From positions 1,178,001 to 1,242,000 of the forward strand of contig NZ_CP189974.1 of NCBI RefSeq assembly GCF_051549785.1: a stretch of DNA of 64,000 bases, written 5' to 3'. Every line of letters begins with the position of its first letter. Position 1 is the first letter of the stretch. The DNA comes from Caldatribacterium sp051549785 (GTDB lineage: Bacteria; Atribacterota; Atribacteria; Atribacterales; Caldatribacteriaceae). Positions 24,462 through 32,935 of the stretch are shown here, in pieces. The notes beneath the pieces were generated by a model. The model searched no databases and was not told where the DNA came from. It saw only the letters and a list, made by a program, of their open reading frames with translations. A program made the translations under genes and the position numbers.

Positions 24462-25255
24462 TTGTGGCCGAGCGCATCAACGCGACCCGGAAGCCCATCC
24501 GGGAGGCCTTGGAGCGGAAAGACGCAGCGTTTCTCCTTGAAGAGGCGAAAAAGCAGGAAGCAGCGGGTGCCCATTTCCTAGACGTGAACGCTGGGACCGA
24601 GGCAGAAAAAGAGATTGAGAATCTCCCCTGGCTTGTGGAGCTTTTGCAAGATGCGGTGAACATTCCGCTTTGCCTTGATACCGCAAACGACGAGGCCCTT
24701 GCCCGGGCCCTCCAAGTGTACCGGAAGGGGGAGGTCATGATTAATTCCTTCACTGCTGAGGTTCGGCGGATCGAGGCGGTGTTACCCCTTGCTAGAGAAT
24801 ACAAGGCGTACGTGGTGGGGCTGGCCATGGGGGATGGGGGGATCCCGGAAACTGTTGCCGACCGTCTAAAGCTTGTGGAACGCCTGGTGCGAGCAACCGA
24901 GGATTACGGTATCCCCAGAGAGCGGCTCTTCATCGACCCCCTTGTGGTGCCCGTCGGGACAGACCAGAGGCAGGGTAGAGTATTCCTCGAGACTCTGCGA
25001 GCTGTGAAGCACGAGTTTCCCGGGGTGCGAACGATCTGCGGGCTGAGCAACATCTCTTTCGGCATGCCCAATCGTCGTCTTTTAAACCGTACCTTTCTGG
25101 CCCTCTGCGTCGGGTATGGTCTTGATGCGGCGATTGTTGACCCGCTCGATCAGGAGCTCATGGCCGTGCTCTTTGCTGCTCTTGCTCTCACCGGACAGGA
25201 TGAGTTCTGCATGAATTACATCGCAGCCCATCGTTCCGGGAAGTTGTGTTCCTGA
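24455..25255 (+). CDS. Methyltetrahydrofolate:corrinoid protein methyltransferase (AcsE family)
   Basis: 266 residues, a pterin-binding TIM barrel. V-A-E-R-I-N-A-T-R near the N-terminus, F-L-D-V-N-A-G-T then P-L-C-L-D-T-A-N, M-I-N-S-F-T-A-E with the pterin-contacting Asn, and G-L-S-N-I-S-F-G-M-P-N-R are the family marks. It moves the methyl of methyl-THF to the cobalt of a corrinoid protein. Partner candidates are the corrinoid protein at 8.5 kb or an ACS corrinoid protein outside the window. GTG start behind GAGGAGGTGG, overlapping folC by 7 bases; last gene of the C1 operon. Confidence 0.9.
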   Translation: MLIVAERINATRKPIREALERKDAAFLLEEAKKQEAAGAHFLDVNAGTEAEKEIENLPWLVELLQDAVNIPLCLDTANDEALARALQVYRKGEVMINSFTAEVRRIEAVLPLAREYKAYVVGLAMGDGGIPETVADRLKLVERLVRATEDYGIPRERLFIDPLVVPVGTDQRQGRVFLETLRAVKHEFPGVRTICGLSNISFGMPNRRLLNRTFLALCVGYGLDAAIVDPLDQELMAVLFAALALTGQDEFCMNYIAAHRSGKLCS

Positions 25256-25267
25256 GGCTCTTGCGGT

Positions 25268-26119
25268 ATGATGGATGTGGGTGAAGGTATGGTGGGCAGA
25301 GGCCTTCCCGGGTTGGTTCTCGGCGCTCTCCTTGTGTTGCTTTTTGGAACTTCGTTAGCTGCGACCGTCCTTGACTATGCCCTCTGCCGGGGCCTGGACA
25401 AAGACGGTCTGCCTCTTGATCGGACCGACAAGTTCAGCACTGAGGACAAAGCGGTCATCTTCTGGGTTTTCCTTGAAGGGGTGAAAAAGGGGGACGAATG
25501 CCGCTTCGAGTTTCTTCCCCCCGAAGGCTCTCCGGTAGAGAGTTCCCTTGTTCTTGAGAGCGATGAAGCGTACGTGGGAGTTCGGGGAGAGCTCCCTCTG
25601 GGCTCCCGAACCATTCCTTCGGGGAAGTGGGTTGCCCGCTTTTACGCTGCACAGGACAAACTCGTTGAAACCTCTTTCACCCTTGTGGAAAGTAGCATCG
25701 TGGGAAGTACCTCGAAAGAGGAGGCTGTTAAGCGGACTGTGTCGCTCCTTCAGGAGTTCGGGTACACTGTGCTCGATGTGGGGTTCTCAGACGAGGACAA
25801 CCAGGCCTATATTCGCATGGAAATGGCAAGCCGTGCTCTTGATCAGGCACTCTGGAACCAGCTCGGGGTTGGCTTCGACGCCCTGAAGCGAGTTTTTCCT
25901 GAAGCAGCGTGGCTTGTGGTACAGCTTGTCATGGAGAAGGAGTACGTTCTGAGCTTCCAGGTGAAGGCTTACGATTTCGATATCTGGCGCCGGGGGTATC
26001 TGAGCTCTGACGAGTTCTGGAAGAAGCGAGTGCTCCGGTATGTTTATAATATACGGAGGCATGAGGAAATACAGGATGTCAGGGGGTTCTACAGCGAGAA
26101 GTTCGGTGTGGTCTTTTAG
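25268..26119 (+). CDS. Exported protein of unknown function
   Basis: 283 residues that I cannot assign. A strong signal segment (L-P-G-L-V-L-G-A-L-L-V-L-L-F-G-T-S-L-A) ends near residue 32 with a plausible A-A cleavage site. About 120 residues look like a beta-rich extracytoplasmic domain (A-V-I-F-W-V-F-L-E-G-V-K-K-G-D near 60, W-V-A-R-F-Y near 120). The C-terminus is helical with acidic and aromatic residues (F-W-K-K-R-V-L-R-Y-V-Y-N). The start is uncertain: ATGs at this position and seven codons later both exist, and a TATGAT that could be a -10 overlaps the first. It probably pairs with the next unknown gene 13 bases downstream. Confidence 0.65.
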   Translation: MMDVGEGMVGRGLPGLVLGALLVLLFGTSLAATVLDYALCRGLDKDGLPLDRTDKFSTEDKAVIFWVFLEGVKKGDECRFEFLPPEGSPVESSLVLESDEAYVGVRGELPLGSRTIPSGKWVARFYAAQDKLVETSFTLVESSIVGSTSKEEAVKRTVSLLQEFGYTVLDVGFSDEDNQAYIRMEMASRALDQALWNQLGVGFDALKRVFPEAAWLVVQLVMEKEYVLSFQVKAYDFDIWRRGYLSSDEFWKKRVLRYVYNIRRHEEIQDVRGFYSEKFGVVF

Positions 26120-26132
26120 GGAGTGACCAGGA

Positions 26133-26954
26133 GTGCGGAAAATCTTCGAGAAGTTCACCCCTTCGGATTTCCGCTTCCTTGCCGAGGTCTTCTGCCGGGG
26201 AGGGGAGGAGAAGGTTTTCCTCTCGCTCGTAGAAAAGGACCCCGAAACCCTTGACCAGATCCTGGAGGACGACCTCCTCTTCCAGCGAGTGGCTCAGGAC
26301 GAACGCTTCTTCGTGCAGGTCAGCCCGTATCTCTACTTTGAGCTTTTGCTCCGGCGGGCCATCCGGGATATTGAGCGAGAGTCGTACACTCTTGAGCGCG
26401 TCGGGTACCGGACGGTGGTTCCCGTATTCGATGGGAAAAAGGTCCTTGAAGTTCTCGCCCGGGACGCTCTGCGGGACTACCTGGTGGAACTCCTTGTGTC
26501 CTTCATTCGGATTAACCACATCACGGTGTACATTCGCCGGGGTCGGGGCATCTACCTGAAGAAAACCCTTTCAGACTTTGACCTGGATCTCCTTGCCGAG
26601 CTCAGCGAGCGGGTGGACGAACCGTACCGCTTCATCTTCCTCAAGCGGGCAGGAGACATCGCGCTCTTTGTAAGTGGCATCTTCCCCGAGCAGCTTTTTG
26701 GAGAGCTCCATGCCTCCTTTGCTAAGCGTGCCTGGCTGCGAGGCTTCCGGGGGAAGGGGGAGGAGCTTGAGGAAAAGGGCGCGGAACTCTACCGACGAGC
26801 CAGCGAGAGCTCTACAGCCCGGGAGTATCAGCTGGACTCGCTCCTCTCCTACATCGCGGAGAACTTCCGCTTCACGAAGAAACCCTTAAACGTCATGACC
26901 GACCGGTATCTGACCTTCCGCAAGTACGATATCTTCCAGGCCCTGCTCAACTGA
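26133..26954 (+). CDS. Conserved-looking cytoplasmic protein of unknown function
   Basis: 273 residues, charged, with no signal peptide or membrane segment and no motif I recognise. Features: a helical N-terminus (F-T-P-S-D-F-R-F-L-A-E-V), repeated Asp/Glu clusters, Y-R-T-V-V-P-V-F-D-G-K-K-V-L-E near residue 95, I-Y-L-K-K-T-L-S-D-F-D-L-D near 145 and Y-I-A-E-N-F-R-F near 245. GTG start behind AGGGAGTG. It ends two bases before the end of convergent hydF. No function is proposed. Confidence 0.65.
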   Translation: MRKIFEKFTPSDFRFLAEVFCRGGEEKVFLSLVEKDPETLDQILEDDLLFQRVAQDERFFVQVSPYLYFELLLRRAIRDIERESYTLERVGYRTVVPVFDGKKVLEVLARDALRDYLVELLVSFIRINHITVYIRRGRGIYLKKTLSDFDLDLLAELSERVDEPYRFIFLKRAGDIALFVSGIFPEQLFGELHASFAKRAWLRGFRGKGEELEEKGAELYRRASESSTAREYQLDSLLSYIAENFRFTKKPLNVMTDRYLTFRKYDIFQALLN

Positions 26955-26956
26955 CG

Positions 26957-28216
26957 CTACAGGTTCCAGCGACCACCGATCTTCCGGAAAAAGGGGAGGG
27001 TTTGTTCTCCTTCTTCCCGGAGGAAGGCCATTTCTGGGAAGACCTCCAGGGCCCGGGGGAAGAGGCCGTGGAGGTAAGCGATGAGCACGCCGTAGTTCGT
27101 GATGGGAACACGAGCGCGGGAGGCTTCGTGGATCCGGAAGAGCATTTCCTTGGGGTTAATCATGCACCCCCCGCAGTGGACGATGAGCTGGTATTCGGTA
27201 AGGGGCACCGGGACCGTCGGGCCGGCGACAACGTCAAAGTGAAGGTCCACCCCGGTGTACTGTCTGAGCCAGCGGGGAATTTTCACCCGTCCGATGTCGT
27301 CGGGAAGAGGATGGTGGGTGCAGGCCTCAAGGATGAGTACCCGGTCACCGGGCTTCAACCGCTCCACAGCCTTCACCCCTTCCACGAAGGTCTTGAGGTC
27401 CCCCTTGTGGCGGGCAAAGAGGATAGAAAAGCTCGTTATGGGGACGGAGGGAGGAACGGCCCCGGCGACCTTGTGGAACACCTGAGAGTCGGTGACCACA
27501 AGGCGCGGTGGGGTTTTGAGACGCTCCAGGGCTTCGGAAAGCTCCCGCTCTTTGACCACGAGGCTCACCGCGTCTGTGTCGAGGATTTCCCGGATGGTCT
27601 GCACCTGGGGAAGAATGAGCCGTCCTTTGGGAGCTCCAAGGTCAATGGGCACCACAAGGACCACAAGATCCCCTGGACGCAGGAGGTCCCGGATGAGGGG
27701 CTTTTCCTGAATTCCCTGTCGCAGGACTTCAATGAGGGTGGTCTTGAGGTAGGCGATGCCTTCCCCCGTCCTGGCGCTCGTGCGGAACACAGGGATGTTG
27801 AAGTCCTCGGGAGGGTCAAAGAGCCTCGGAGTTTCGTCGATTTTGTTCGCCACCCCGAGGACGAGCACGTTCCGTTCCCGGAGGAGCTTCAAGATTTCCC
27901 GCTCTAAAGCGAAGTCGGTTTTGCCGTCCCACACAAGAAGAGCCACATCGCAGCGGTTGAGGATTTCCAGAGACTTTCTCTTCCGGAGTTCTCCCAGGAA
28001 TCCTTCGTCGTCAAGTCCTGCGGTGTCGATGAGGACCACAGGGCCAAAGGGGAGGAGCTCAATAGGCTTGAAGACCGGGTCGGTGGTTGTGCCAGGAATG
28101 TCCGAAACAATGGCCACCTCCTGACCCACCAGGGCATTGATGAGCGAGGACTTCCCCACGTTTCGCCGTCCGAAAATCCCAATGTGCGGTCTCAGGCTAC
28201 GGGGCGTTCCCTGCAT
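26957..28216 (-). CDS. hydF: [FeFe]-hydrogenase maturation GTPase HydF
   Basis: 419 residues. The GTPase domain comes first: G-R-R-N-V-G-K-S-S-L (G1) near residue 19, D-I-P-G-T-T-T-D-P (G2), D-T-A-G-L-D-D (G3) and N-K-I-D (G4). A dimerisation domain follows. The C-terminal cluster domain has the HydF-specific E-A-C-T-H-H near 310 and H-C-G-G-C-M-I-N-P-K-E near 360, whose cysteines and histidine bind [4Fe-4S]. HydF is the scaffold that receives the diiron subcluster from HydE/HydG and delivers it to HydA. This implies an [FeFe] hydrogenase elsewhere in the genome. The ATG behind AAAAGGAGCG was preferred to an upstream in-frame start. It overlaps aspA by 20 bases. Confidence 0.95.
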   Translation of the reverse strand: MQGTPRSLRPHIGIFGRRNVGKSSLINALVGQEVAIVSDIPGTTTDPVFKPIELLPFGPVVLIDTAGLDDEGFLGELRKRKSLEILNRCDVALLVWDGKTDFALEREILKLLRERNVLVLGVANKIDETPRLFDPPEDFNIPVFRTSARTGEGIAYLKTTLIEVLRQGIQEKPLIRDLLRPGDLVVLVVPIDLGAPKGRLILPQVQTIREILDTDAVSLVVKERELSEALERLKTPPRLVVTDSQVFHKVAGAVPPSVPITSFSILFARHKGDLKTFVEGVKAVERLKPGDRVLILEACTHHPLPDDIGRVKIPRWLRQYTGVDLHFDVVAGPTVPVPLTEYQLIVHCGGCMINPKEMLFRIHEASRARVPITNYGVLIAYLHGLFPRALEVFPEMAFLREEGEQTLPFFRKIGGRWNL

Positions 28217-29624
28217 AGTCGCTCCTTTTGAGTTTTCCCATTCCCGGTATCCCGGGTTTCTGTAACTCCGTAGGGTCAAGGATTATTCCGAGTTCCTCTT
28301 CGGTGAAAAGCCCCTTCTCAAGAAGGAGCGTCCGGAAATCCTTGCCGGTTTTCAAGCACTCAAGGACAAGGAGTGAGGTCTTTTCATGCCCGAGGTAGGG
28401 GACCACACAGGTGGCGAGAACAAAGCTTCGCTCGAGGAGTTCCCGGCAGCGGCTTTCGTCGGCCCTGATGAGAGGAATGTAGTTTTTCGCAAGCACTGTA
28501 CAGGCAACCCGGAGTTCTTCAATCATGGTGAGGAGGAAGTACGCCACAAAGGGCAGGAGATGGTTGAGCTCAAGCTGCCCGCTTGAAGCGGCAAAGCTCA
28601 GGGCCACGTCTTTGCCCAGAACGTCAAGGGCAATACCCTCAACGTACTCGCAGAGAACCGGGTTCACCTTCCCCGGCATGATGGAGGACCCCTCCTGGAG
28701 GGGAGGGAGGACGATTTCTCCGATTCCTGCCCGGGGACCCATGGCAAGGAGTCTGAGGTCGTTCGTGATTTTCCGGAGGTTCACAGCAAGGGTCCGCAGA
28801 AGCCCTGAAACCTCAGAAAAGACGTCGAGGTTCTGGGTGTTCTCGAAAGTGTTCATGGCCCGGGCCACAGGGAGTCCCGTAATCTCGTTGAGATAAGCGA
28901 TGGCGCGGGCGATGTAGCGGGGGTGAGCGTTGAGTCCAGTCCCCACGGCGGTTCCTCCCAGGTTCACCTCTTTGAGTCTCTCCTTCACCTTCCACAGGCG
29001 CCAGCGGTCCCTCCCGATGGCTTCGGCCCAGGCACCGAACTCCATCCCCAGGGTCACGGGAACGGCGTCCTGGAGCTCGGTACGGCCGACCTTGAGGATT
29101 CCTGCAAACTCCTTCTCCTTCTCTTGGAGGGCATCCTGAAGGGTCACAATGGCTTTTTCCAGTTCCTCCATCTCCCACAGGGCGGCAACTCGTAGAGCCG
29201 TGGGGAAGACGTCGTTGGTGGACTGACTGAGGTTCACGGTATCGAAGGGGTTCACGATGTCATAGCGTCCCTTGTCATATCCGAGAATCTCCAGGGCACG
29301 GTTGGCGATGACCTCGTTCACGTTCATGTTCAGGGAGGTTCCCGCCCCACCCTGGAAAATGGGAACGATGATTTCCTCATTCCACCGCCCTGCCATACCC
29401 TCCTCGCAGGCCTTGAGGATGGCTGAGGCAACAGGTTCCTCTAAAAGCCCAACCTCGAGGTTTGCCTTGGCGCAGGCCCACTTCACGGCAAAAAATGCCC
29501 GGATGAGCGGCCGGGGCACAGGGAGCGAAAATGGGAAATTCTCCCTCGCCCGCAGAGCGTGAATTCCAAAGTACCGATCTTCCGGGATTTCCTTTTCTCC
29601 CAGAAAATCCTGCTCTCTCCGCAT
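28197..29624 (-). CDS. aspA: Aspartate ammonia-lyase
   Basis: 475 residues, normal for AspA. N-terminal E-K-E-I-P-E-D-R-Y-F-G-I-H-A-L, T-S-x-N-M-N-V-N-E-V-I-A-N-R-A, S-Q-S-T-N-D-V-F-P-T-A, and the catalytic loop G-S-S-I-M-P-G-K-V-N-P-V near residue 320. It interconverts aspartate with fumarate and ammonia. It lies directly upstream of hydF in the same transcript. From memory, aspA often sits near hydEFG in other bacteria, so ammonia supply for H-cluster assembly is possible. It ends 7 bases from purH. Confidence 0.94.
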   Translation of the reverse strand: MRREQDFLGEKEIPEDRYFGIHALRARENFPFSLPVPRPLIRAFFAVKWACAKANLEVGLLEEPVASAILKACEEGMAGRWNEEIIVPIFQGGAGTSLNMNVNEVIANRALEILGYDKGRYDIVNPFDTVNLSQSTNDVFPTALRVAALWEMEELEKAIVTLQDALQEKEKEFAGILKVGRTELQDAVPVTLGMEFGAWAEAIGRDRWRLWKVKERLKEVNLGGTAVGTGLNAHPRYIARAIAYLNEITGLPVARAMNTFENTQNLDVFSEVSGLLRTLAVNLRKITNDLRLLAMGPRAGIGEIVLPPLQEGSSIMPGKVNPVLCEYVEGIALDVLGKDVALSFAASSGQLELNHLLPFVAYFLLTMIEELRVACTVLAKNYIPLIRADESRCRELLERSFVLATCVVPYLGHEKTSLLVLECLKTGKDFRTLLLEKGLFTEEELGIILDPTELQKPGIPGMGKLKRSDYAGNAP

Positions 29625-29630
29625 GTTCTC

Positions 29631-31184
29631 TCAGTGCCGGAAGTGCCGCACTCCGGTGAAGACCATAGGGATGCCCAGGCGGTTGCAGGCTACGATCGAC
29701 TCCTCATCCCGGATGGAGCCTCCAGGCTGGATGATGGCACGGATACCGTGCTTTCCGGCTTCCTCCACAACGTCAGAGAAGGGGAAGAAGGCATCAGAAG
29801 CCAGGACGGCCCCCCGTTCTCTCCCCTGGGCTTTGGCGATGGCTATGCGGAGGGCATCAATCCGGCTCATTTGTCCTGCGCCAATCCCCACAGTCTTTCG
29901 GTCTTTCGCAAGCACTATGGCGTTGGACTTGACGTATTTGGCCACGGTGAAGGCAAAGAGCAGGTCCTCAAGGTCGTTTTCTTTGGGTCTCACTTCGGTA
30001 ACCACCCGGAGGTCCTCCTGGCTGGCCGTTATCCCGTCGTTCTCCTGAAGGAGGAATCCCCCGTCGATTTTCTTGAGGTCCCAGGAAGCCGGAGAAAGGA
30101 GGGGTGCGGCGAGGATACGGAGGTTCTTCCGCCGGCGCAAAAGTTCCAGGGCTTCTTCTTCGTAAGCGGGGGCGATGAAGACCTCGAGGAAGAGATTGCC
30201 AAAGACCTCAACGCTTGCTTTTGTGACCGTCCGGTTCATGGCCACAATCCCACCAAAGGCCGAGACGGGGTCAGCTTCAAGGGCAAAGCGGGCTGCCTCG
30301 GCGAGGTCCTCGTGCACGGCAACGCCGCAGGGGTTGTTGTGCTTCACGATGACCACGGCAGGTTCTTGGAATTCCCGAACGAGGCTGTAGGCTGCCTGAA
30401 CGTCGTAGATGTTGTTGAAGGAGAGCTCTTTGCCTTCGGCAAGAACCTCAAGGTGCTTCCAGAATCCCTCTGGGTCAAGGGAGAGGTCCTCGTAAAGCGC
30501 TCCTTTCTGGTGGGGGTTTTCACCGTACCGGAGGGATGAGGCTTTCCTGAGGTGGATGGCAAGGTAAGGGGGGAGGGTGTCTTCGCTTCGGACACTCACT
30601 TTACTGAGGTAAGTGGCAATGGTGCTGTCGTACTGCGAGGTTCGCGCAAAGGCTTCAATGGCCCACTGGAGGGATTTCTCCTCGGGGAAATACCCGTTGT
30701 GCTCTTCGAGTGCTGCGAGGAGCTCTGGGTACTGAGAAGGGGAAGAAACGCAGACGACGTGTTTCCAGTTTTTCGCTGCTGCTCGAAGGAGCGTCACGCC
30801 ACCAATGTCGATTTCCTCAACGAGGACCTCAAGGTTTTGCTCTCCCTCCTTCGCCTTCTTTTCGAAAGGATAGAGATTGCAGACGACAAGGTCGATGGGG
30901 TCGATACCGTGGCGTTTCAGGTCTTCCATGTCCTCAGGGAGGTTCCGCCGCGCAAGGATTCCTCCCTCAATCCGGGGATGGAGCGTCTTCACCCGCCCTC
31001 CGAGGATTTCTGGAAAGCCTGTGACCTCTGAAACCTCGAGGACCTCAAGGTGGAGTTCTCTCAAGAATTTCGCCGTTCCCCCGGTGGCGAAAAGGCGCAC
31101 CCCCAGGGCGCTGAGGCGCTGTGCGAGCTCCCCAAGGCCTGTTTTGTCGGAAACACTGAGAAGCGCTGTGGTCACCCGAATCAT
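29631..31184 (-). CDS. purH: Bifunctional AICAR formyltransferase/IMP cyclohydrolase
   Basis: 517 residues, normal length. The N-terminal IMP cyclohydrolase (MGS-like) domain shows S-V-S-D-K-T-G, F-A-T-G-G-T-A-K-F-L and G-G-R-V-K-T-L-H-P. The C-terminal AICAR transformylase carries L-R-Y-G-E-N-P-H-Q and the catalytic K-H-N-N-P-C-G. It uses 10-formyl-THF, the product of Fhs, for the last two steps of purine synthesis. The start follows AGGAGGGTG; a much longer in-frame upstream extension lacks family similarity. First gene of the purH-aspA-hydF minus-strand unit. Confidence 0.96.
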   Translation of the reverse strand: MIRVTTALLSVSDKTGLGELAQRLSALGVRLFATGGTAKFLRELHLEVLEVSEVTGFPEILGGRVKTLHPRIEGGILARRNLPEDMEDLKRHGIDPIDLVVCNLYPFEKKAKEGEQNLEVLVEEIDIGGVTLLRAAAKNWKHVVCVSSPSQYPELLAALEEHNGYFPEEKSLQWAIEAFARTSQYDSTIATYLSKVSVRSEDTLPPYLAIHLRKASSLRYGENPHQKGALYEDLSLDPEGFWKHLEVLAEGKELSFNNIYDVQAAYSLVREFQEPAVVIVKHNNPCGVAVHEDLAEAARFALEADPVSAFGGIVAMNRTVTKASVEVFGNLFLEVFIAPAYEEEALELLRRRKNLRILAAPLLSPASWDLKKIDGGFLLQENDGITASQEDLRVVTEVRPKENDLEDLLFAFTVAKYVKSNAIVLAKDRKTVGIGAGQMSRIDALRIAIAKAQGRERGAVLASDAFFPFSDVVEEAGKHGIRAIIQPGGSIRDEESIVACNRLGIPMVFTGVRHFRH

Positions 31185-31251
31185 GGACAACACCCTCCTG
31201 CGTCCTTTTCTCCATTGTACCGGAGAGGAAGGGTCTTGAAAAGGACGGCTG

Positions 31252-31260
31252 TGGTACAAT
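31252..31260 (+). promoter_or_regulatory. Extended -10 promoter for the PfkB kinase operon
   Basis: TGGTACAAT, with TG two bases before the hexamer-like TACAAT. The expected transcription start (about 31267) leaves no room for an SD before the ATG at 31282, which favours the GTG at 31306. Confidence 0.5.
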
Positions 31261-31305
31261 ACCGAAGCGCCTTGTAGTAGAATGAGAGGAAAGGGAGTGG
31301 GGCCT

Positions 31306-32277
31306 GTGGAGAGAGCGAAAGTCCTCGTCATTGGCAGCCTCAATATGGACATGGTGCTCAAGATTGAACGCATGCCTGAGGTGGGGGAAAACCTCTTCGT
31401 TCGAGAGTTCTCTATGTTCCCGGGAGGAAAGGGGAACAACCAGGCCATTGCCTGTGCCCGCCTGGGGGCACTGGTGAGCATGATTGGCAAGGTGGGCGAC
31501 GACGATTTCGGTGCCCGTCTTCTTCTGAACCTTGAGCAGGAGAACGTGGATTACGCCTTTGTGACCAAGCAACCGCTCACCCACACGGGGCTAGCCTTCA
31601 TCTTCATCGACGAGCGAGGGGAGAACCGGATTCTCGTCGCCCCGGGAGCGAACATGAAGCTCTCGGTGCAGGATGTGGAGAACGCTCTGGAGCTCTTCAA
31701 ATCCTGCGATTTCTTGCTTCTGCAGCTTGAAGTTCCTCATGAGGTGGTCCGGCGGGCCATTGAGGTTGCCCACCGGTTCGGCATGGTTGTGGTCCTGAAC
31801 CCTGCTCCGGCTCAGGAGTTCCCCATCGAAATCTTGACGGCCAGTGATATAATGACTCCAAACAAGTACGAAGCGGAAGTTCTCAGCGGTGTCACCATTA
31901 CGACCCTCGAGGATGCGGTGCGGGTACTCCGGGTTCTTCGCCAGCGTACCCGGGCCCGTACGGTGATCACCCTGGGGGACCAGGGGGCCATCGCCAGCGT
32001 GGACGATACGACATGTGCGTACCTCCCTCCCCGGAAAGTCCAGGTTGAGGACACCACCGCCGCAGGCGATGCCTTCAACGCCGGGCTTTTGGTGGGCATC
32101 GCTCAGGGGAAGGACTGGGTGAGCGCCCTGAAGCTTGCCAACACCGCCGGAGCCATTGCCTGCACCAGGGTCGGCGCGCAGAGTGCTCTGCCTTCTATGC
32201 GGGACCTTGAGCGGTTCCTCGAAGAACACGGCGAGGGAGAGGTTGAGTTTCTCAGTGTTCGAGGTGTCCATGGGTGA
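31306..32277 (+). CDS. PfkB-family carbohydrate kinase, ribokinase-like
   Basis: About 323 residues. Ribokinase marks: I-G-S-L-N-M-D-M-V near the N-terminus, the di-glycine hinge F-P-G-G-K-G-N-N-Q-A near residue 40, L-N-P-A-P-A near 160, T-L-G-D-Q-G-A near 225, and the catalytic base loop D-T-T-A-A-G-D-A-F-N-A-G near 250. It phosphorylates a sugar such as ribose with ATP; the exact sugar is not shown by the sequence. The GTG start behind AGGAAAGGGAG was chosen, with the ATG eight codons earlier as alternative. The end overlaps mgtC by 8 bases. Confidence 0.88.
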   Translation: MERAKVLVIGSLNMDMVLKIERMPEVGENLFVREFSMFPGGKGNNQAIACARLGALVSMIGKVGDDDFGARLLLNLEQENVDYAFVTKQPLTHTGLAFIFIDERGENRILVAPGANMKLSVQDVENALELFKSCDFLLLQLEVPHEVVRRAIEVAHRFGMVVVLNPAPAQEFPIEILTASDIMTPNKYEAEVLSGVTITTLEDAVRVLRVLRQRTRARTVITLGDQGAIASVDDTTCAYLPPRKVQVEDTTAAGDAFNAGLLVGIAQGKDWVSALKLANTAGAIACTRVGAQSALPSMRDLERFLEEHGEGEVEFLSVRGVHG

Positions 32278-32920
32278 CACGGTAACCATTCTCTTGCGCC
32301 TTTTTGCCGCCTTTGTGGCGGGGGGCATCATTGGCTGGCAGAGGGAACGGGCAGAGAAACCTGCAGGTCTCAGAACTCATATCCTCGTGTGCCTTGGTTC
32401 TGCCCTGATGACCCTGGTTTCCGTCTTCTTTTTTGGGAGGATCGGTTCTGACCCGGCCCGTATCACGGCCCAGATTGTGAGCGGCATTGGGTTTCTGGGA
32501 GCGGGCACCATCTTCCGGTACGGTTCGACCATTGCCGGACTCACCACGGCGGCAAGTCTCTGGGCTACCTGTGGGGTGGGTATCGCCATGGGAGTGGGGA
32601 TGTTCACCCTGGGGTTTGCCGGGGTGGGGTTCATCCTTCTTGTCCTGTGGCTTCTTGAGTACTTCGAAGGGCACTTCCTCAAAACCAAGGGTGGTCTCTC
32701 CATAGAACTTGTGCTCCGCGACGAGCCCGGAGCCTTAGGGAAGGTGGGAACGCTTCTTGGCGAACTTGGGGTGAATATCGCCGCTGCCAGGGTTCAGAGA
32801 GAGCGCGAGGGAAGGGTGCTCTGTTTGCTCTTCACCCATGCTCCTAAGGGCACCGGTGTGGTGGAGATTGCCTCGGCTCTGCGCGGGCTTTCTGTAGTGG
32901 AGAACCTCGAGATCCGGTAA
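32270..32920 (+). CDS. MgtC/SapB-family membrane protein with C-terminal ACT-like domain
   Basis: 216 residues. The first ~135 form four to five membrane helices with the MgtC signature: G-G-I-I-G-W-Q-R-E, A-G-L-R-T-H, G-I-G-F-L-G-A-G-T-I and L-T-T-A-A-S-L-W-A-T-C-G-V-G. The last ~75 form a soluble ACT-like domain (D-E-P-G-A-L-G-K-V-G-T-L-L-G-E-L-G-V-N-I), often a ligand sensor. MgtC proteins are linked to Mg2+ limitation and to control of the F-type ATPase. It is co-transcribed with the sugar kinase, with hisS 15 bases downstream. Confidence 0.88.
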   Translation: MGDTVTILLRLFAAFVAGGIIGWQRERAEKPAGLRTHILVCLGSALMTLVSVFFFGRIGSDPARITAQIVSGIGFLGAGTIFRYGSTIAGLTTAASLWATCGVGIAMGVGMFTLGFAGVGFILLVLWLLEYFEGHFLKTKGGLSIELVLRDEPGALGKVGTLLGELGVNIAAARVQREREGRVLCLLFTHAPKGTGVVEIASALRGLSVVENLEIR

Positions 32921-32935
32921 GGAAGGGATGGGTGT

